Source: Microbacterium oleivorans | GTDB taxonomy: Bacteria; Actinomycetota; Actinomycetes; Actinomycetales; Microbacteriaceae | NCBI RefSeq assembly: GCF_001691565.1 | Contig: NZ_MAYO01000003.1 | Location: 1,883,549 to 1,947,548, forward strand | Length of the DNA stretch: 64,000 nucleotides | Direction: 5' to 3' | Part shown: positions 60,250 through 64,000 of the stretch, in pieces | How the letters are laid out: every line of letters begins with the position of its first letter | How positions within the stretch are numbered: the first letter of the stretch is position 1 | Notes under the pieces: model-generated | What the model saw: the letters and a program-made list of their open reading frames with translations, nothing else | What the model was told of the DNA's origin: nothing | Database searches by the model: none | Position numbers and translations under genes: made by a program

Positions 60250-62358
60250 TCACTTCTTCTTCTTGAGCGACTTCTCCGGCACGGGCGCCTCACCGCGTGC
60301 GGCGAGGTCGGCGTAGTGGGCGCGAGCTTCGTCCTGACGCTGCCGCTCGACCCCCGACGCGATGGGGGCCCGCACGTGCTCCGGCGCGAATCCGAACGCG
60401 TCGACGAGGTCCTGCGCATGGGGACGCAGACGCGCGCAGAGACGGTCGATGTACTTCGACACCGCCGCGCCGCGCTGCGTCGACAGCCGTCCGTTGATGA
60501 GGTGCCACGCGAGGTGCTTCTCGATGAGGTGCAGCCCGAAGAGGTCGCGCAGCCACGTGAGTACCTGGCGCGTGCTCTCGTTCTCGGTTCCCTTCACGGC
60601 ATCCGAGAACGCCTCCCACTGCAGCAGTTCGCCGTGCGCCCGCGCCGCCTCGATGAGCTCGGCCTGGTGCTGGTTGAACAGCGCGGCGGCCTGGTCGGAG
60701 GGGAGCTTGGATGCCGGGCGCAGCGCACCGGCGATGTCGGCGACCATCTGCTCGACGCGACCGGCGAGCAGCTCGTGCTGTTGCTCTGCGCGCAGGCCGA
60801 GCTCGACCGAGCGCGCCGTCGAACCGAAGTCGGCGACCGTCTGGCCGAGGCTCCGCAGGCCCGCCCCGTGGAATACCTTGCCGGCCGTCTGGCCGACGGC
60901 GAACTTGGCGAGGGTCGCGGCATCCGCCCCCTTGAACTGCTTGGCGAAGTCGGCGAGCAGTCGCTTGCCGACGAGCTGCAGGAGGACGTTGTTGTCGCCC
61001 TCGAAGGTGACGTAGACGTCGAGGTCGGAGCGGAGTCCGACGAGGCGGTTCTCGGCCATGAAACCCGATCCGCCGCAGGCCTCGCGGGCCTCCTGGATCG
61101 TGTTCAACGCGTTCCAGGTGCTGAGGGGCTTGAGCGCGGCGGCGAGAGTCTCGAGGTTCTCGCGCTCGGCCGGGGTGTCGGCCGAGCCGCCGAAGACGCC
61201 GTCGAAGGTGCGGAGCAGCTCGTCGTGCGCGAAGTACTGCGCGTAGTTCTGAGCGAGCAGCGGCAGGAGCCGTCGCTGGTGCTTGCCGTAGTCGAGCAGG
61301 ACGACCTCGTCGGTCCCCGCACCCGAGTCGAACTGACGACGCTGGTTGGCGTACGTCAGCGAGATGTACATGGCCAGGGACGACGCGATCGTCGCCGCAC
61401 CGTCGAGCGACACCCGACCCTGCACGAGAGCGCCGAGCATCGTGAAGAAGCGCCGGCCGGTGCTCTCGATGGGGCTCGAGTAGGTGCCGTCGGGGGCGAC
61501 GTCGCCGTAGCGGTTGAGCAGGTTCGTGCGGGGCACGCGGACGTGATCGAACGCGAGGCGGCCGTTGTCGATGCCGTTGAGGCCGCCCTTGACGCCGTCG
61601 TCCTCGCTCTGGACACCCGGCAGCAGCTCGCCGTCGGGCGTCCGGATCGGCACGAAGAAGCAGTGCACGCCGTGGTTCACGCCGTTCGTGATGAGCTGCG
61701 CGAAGACCGTTGCCGCCTGGCCGTGGACGGCGGCGTTGCCGAGGTAGTCCTTCCACGCCGCACGGAACGGGGTGTTGATCACGAACTCTTCCGTGTCGGG
61801 GTCGTACGTGGCCGTCGTGCCGATGGCCGCGACATCCGAGCCGTGCCCGATCTCGGTCATCGCGAAGGCGCCGGGGAGCGTCGCGTCGCGGATGTCGGGA
61901 ATCCACTTGTCGTGGTGCTCCTTGGTGCCCAGCTGCAGGACTGCGGAGCCGAAGAGACCCCACTGCACGCCGGACTTGATCTGCATGCTCGGGTCGGCGA
62001 GGACGAGCTCCTCGAAGCCCGCGAGGTTGGCACCGTTGTCCTCCTCGCCGCCGTACTCCTTCGGCAACGCGCGGGTCGAGCCGCCGTTCTTCGCGAGGAG
62101 GCGGACCTGGCCCATGACGCGCTCGCGGTGATCGGCGACGCTCTGGCCGTCGATGCGCCAGTAGGCGGGATCCTTGATGAGCTCGCGGACGGTCAGGCGC
62201 GTCTCGCCCCACGTGCCGCGGAGCATCGCGCCGACGGCGTCGATGTCGATGCGGGGTTCGCGCGCTTCGTCGGCGGTGTGCGGGGCGGTCGGTGCGCCTC
62301 CGGCGGGGGTGCGCTTGTCGGCGGCGGGAGTGGAGGAGCGGACGACGGTGTCGGTCAT
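60250..62358 (-). CDS. Acyl-CoA oxidase / acyl-CoA dehydrogenase-like flavoprotein
   Basis: 702 aa from the ATG at 62356-62358 with AAAGG upstream. The N-terminal half has FAMTEIGHGSDVAAIGTTA, typical of the FAD-binding domain of ACOX; the middle segment QRRQFDSG and SLDGAATIASSLAM, and EACGGSGFMAENRL in the C-terminal half agree with peroxisomal-type acyl-CoA oxidases. A basic Lys-rich tail (KSLKKKK) ends it. Predicted role: first step of fatty-acid beta-oxidation. It is divergent from the alpha-galactosidase gene. Confidence 0.93.
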   Translation of the reverse strand: MTDTVVRSSTPAADKRTPAGGAPTAPHTADEAREPRIDIDAVGAMLRGTWGETRLTVRELIKDPAYWRIDGQSVADHRERVMGQVRLLAKNGGSTRALPKEYGGEEDNGANLAGFEELVLADPSMQIKSGVQWGLFGSAVLQLGTKEHHDKWIPDIRDATLPGAFAMTEIGHGSDVAAIGTTATYDPDTEEFVINTPFRAAWKDYLGNAAVHGQAATVFAQLITNGVNHGVHCFFVPIRTPDGELLPGVQSEDDGVKGGLNGIDNGRLAFDHVRVPRTNLLNRYGDVAPDGTYSSPIESTGRRFFTMLGALVQGRVSLDGAATIASSLAMYISLTYANQRRQFDSGAGTDEVVLLDYGKHQRRLLPLLAQNYAQYFAHDELLRTFDGVFGGSADTPAERENLETLAAALKPLSTWNALNTIQEAREACGGSGFMAENRLVGLRSDLDVYVTFEGDNNVLLQLVGKRLLADFAKQFKGADAATLAKFAVGQTAGKVFHGAGLRSLGQTVADFGSTARSVELGLRAEQQHELLAGRVEQMVADIAGALRPASKLPSDQAAALFNQHQAELIEAARAHGELLQWEAFSDAVKGTENESTRQVLTWLRDLFGLHLIEKHLAWHLINGRLSTQRGAAVSKYIDRLCARLRPHAQDLVDAFGFAPEHVRAPIASGVERQRQDEARAHYADLAARGEAPVPEKSLKKKK

Positions 62359-62594
62359 CACTGGCCTTTCTGAGGACGCCCGGTCAGGGCGACGGGACAG
62401 GGAAGTTCGACAATCACGGTAGGAGTCCTCTAACGCGACTCCAAGTTGGTTGTGCGGTCGCGACAAGGAGACGGTCGGACGTGATCCCGACGGATTGTGC
62501 GGCGCCTACACGAGCGGAGGTTCGGGACCGCTTGCCGACCATGGAGGCATCGGATGTGTGCACGTTCACGGAGGCTGGCTGACACACTTGAGGG

Positions 62595-64000
62595 ATGCCC
62601 GTTCTCCCCTCCGACGCGAGTGTCGTCCACCTTCGTTCCGGCGGCACCAGCGTCGTCGTCGACCTGCAGCCCGGCTCGGTTCCTGCGATCGTCCACTGGG
62701 GCGCCGACCTCGGCGACGCCCCCCACGACACCCTCGTCTCGCTCGCGACGGCCTCACGCCTGCAGCGGATCTCGGGCGGGCTCGACGCCACGGTGCGACT
62801 CGGTGTCGTCAGCACCGCGGCATCCGGCTGGGCGGGTGCTCCCTCCCTCGAGGGACACCGCGACGGTGAGGACGTCAGCGCCTTGTTCGCACTGACCGAC
62901 CTGCGGGCGAGCGAGGACGCCCTCGAGCTGCATTTCACCGACAGTGAGATGGAGTTGTCGGCCCGGTACGAGCTGCGGGTAACGGCATCCGGTCTCGTGC
63001 GCGCGCGGACGTCGGTGCGCAACGACGGTGCGGGTGTGTACACCGTGCAGGCGTTGCATGTGATGTTGCCGTTGCCGTGGGAGGCGACCGAGATCCTCGA
63101 CACGACGGGGCGGCACCTGCGCGAGCGCTCGGCGCAGCGCCACGAACTCACCTTCGGGACGCACCTGCGCGAGTCGCGTCGTGGCCGCCCTGGGGCGGAC
63201 TTCACCCTGCTGCTGGCCGCCGGGACGCCCGGGTTCGGGTTCGAACGCGGCACGGTGCACGGCGCCCACCTCGCCTGGAGCGGCAACTCGCGGATCTTCG
63301 CGGAGCGGATGCCGACCGGTGAGTCGTTCCTCGGGGCGGGCGAGCTCTACCTGCCCGGTGAGATCCGTCTCGCGCAGGGCGAGGAGATCTCCTCCCCGGA
63401 GTTGCTCGGCTCCTGGGGAGACGGGCTGGATGAACTCGCGGTGCGGTTCCACGGGGAGTGGCGAGCACGCCCTCAGCACCCGACCCGCCCCCGGCCCATC
63501 ACCCTCAACACGTGGGAGGCGGTCTACTTCGACCACCGCCTGCCCAAGCTCATCGCCCTCGCCGATGCGGCGGCCGAGATCGGTGTGGAGCGGTACGTGC
63601 TCGATGACGGCTGGTTCCGTCACCGCCGTGACGACACCGCCGGGCTCGGCGACTGGTACGTCGACGACACCGTCTGGCCCGATGGTCTGCACCCGATCGC
63701 GGATCATGTGGTGGCGAAAGGGATGGAGTTCGGCCTCTGGTTCGAGCCCGAGATGGTCAACCCCGACAGCGACCTCGCCCGTTCGCACCCGGACTGGATC
63801 CTCCGCGGTCGCACCGACCTGCCGCCGTCCGCACGTCAGCAGCAGGTGCTGAACCTCGCGCACCCTGAGGCGTACGCGTACATCCTCGAGGTCATCTCGC
63901 ACATCCTCGCGGCGTATCCGATCTCGTACATCAAGTGGGATCACAACCGGGACCTCGTCGACGCCGCCGCCGGCCCCGGCGGCGCCGCCCGCGTCCACGC
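62595..64000 (+). CDS. Alpha-galactosidase, GH36 family (C-terminus cut by window edge)
   Basis: Starts with ATG at 62595 and stays open to the window end (468 codons). The beta-sandwich N-terminal domain is followed by the catalytic barrel: LNTWEAVYFDH, YVLDDGWF, GLWFEPEMVNPDSDL and the nucleophile motif YIKWDHNRD near residue 450. The acid/base region lies beyond the window. GH36 enzymes hydrolyse alpha-1,6-galactosides such as melibiose and raffinose. Its 236-bp upstream region is shared with the divergent acyl-CoA oxidase gene. Confidence 0.93.
   Translation, partial: MPVLPSDASVVHLRSGGTSVVVDLQPGSVPAIVHWGADLGDAPHDTLVSLATASRLQRISGGLDATVRLGVVSTAASGWAGAPSLEGHRDGEDVSALFALTDLRASEDALELHFTDSEMELSARYELRVTASGLVRARTSVRNDGAGVYTVQALHVMLPLPWEATEILDTTGRHLRERSAQRHELTFGTHLRESRRGRPGADFTLLLAAGTPGFGFERGTVHGAHLAWSGNSRIFAERMPTGESFLGAGELYLPGEIRLAQGEEISSPELLGSWGDGLDELAVRFHGEWRARPQHPTRPRPITLNTWEAVYFDHRLPKLIALADAAAEIGVERYVLDDGWFRHRRDDTAGLGDWYVDDTVWPDGLHPIADHVVAKGMEFGLWFEPEMVNPDSDLARSHPDWILRGRTDLPPSARQQQVLNLAHPEAYAYILEVISHILAAYPISYIKWDHNRDLVDAAAGPGGAARVH

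Overview
The window is high-GC actinobacterial DNA, most likely from a Microbacteriaceae member close to Microbacterium. This rests on strong G/C third-position bias, GTG starts, the ftsH-hpt-tilS order, a mycoredoxin-like glutaredoxin, Excalibur and GtrA domains, and a MoxR-DUF58-transglutaminase-FHA-kinase operon typical of Actinobacteria. All family names come from motifs read by eye; no database search was run.

Layout. 1-5.4 kb: housekeeping genes (ftsH partial, hpt, tilS, ppa), a Tat-exported M23 peptidase and tRNA-Glu, tRNA-Asp and tRNA-Phe. 5.3-11.7 kb: a genomic island inserted at tRNA-Phe, bounded by a perfect 110-bp direct repeat that starts in the anticodon loop (5311-5420 and 11562-11671). 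It carries a RelA/SpoT-type nucleotidyltransferase and a three-gene ABC-three-component-like system (DUF3732-type ATPase, middle component, nuclease-like effector). It has no recognisable integrase. 11.7-13.2 kb: a 48-aa membrane protein and a membrane-anchored HNH/Excalibur protein. 13.4-24.5 kb: a minus-strand type VII secretion operon with a LuxR-type regulator, a LysM-like membrane protein, two WXG100-like proteins, a YukD/FHA/three-ATPase EccC-EssC protein, a polymorphic toxin and candidate immunity genes.

24.6-26.3 kb: MBL-fold hydrolase, small protein, methyltransferase. 26.36-28.11 kb: a low-GC accessory pair, an OLD-like AAA ATPase and a DUF4276/TOPRIM protein, resembling a split OLD or Gabija nuclease. 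28.3-33.8 kb: a DeoR regulator, a fused rhamnulose-1-phosphate aldolase/lactaldehyde dehydrogenase and an FMN lactate dehydrogenase. These form a plausible route from rhamnulose-1-P to pyruvate, with an 18-bp palindrome upstream of the aldolase. 33.8-41.2 kb: lipoprotein, GT2-GtrA glycosyltransferase, mycoredoxin, aldehyde dehydrogenase, DEAD-box helicase, zinc metallopeptidase and a stand-alone resolvase-like domain.

41.2-57.1 kb: one minus-strand operon, mostly joined by 1- or 4-nt overlaps. It runs from a ~2037-aa Ig-like/FN3 surface protein through MoxR, DUF58, a TgpA-like transglutaminase, RDD-FHA, PP2C phosphatase and an FHA protein to a Ser/Thr kinase with an extracellular domain. This looks like a phospho-signalling and envelope assembly system. 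57.2-64 kb: short UvrA-like protein, 3-methyladenine glycosylase I, acyl-CoA oxidase and a GH36 alpha-galactosidase cut by the window edge.

The most interesting accessory content is the tRNA-Phe island with its ABC-3C-like and RelA-like genes, the type VII toxin operon and the AAA/TOPRIM pair. All three look like conflict or defence systems.
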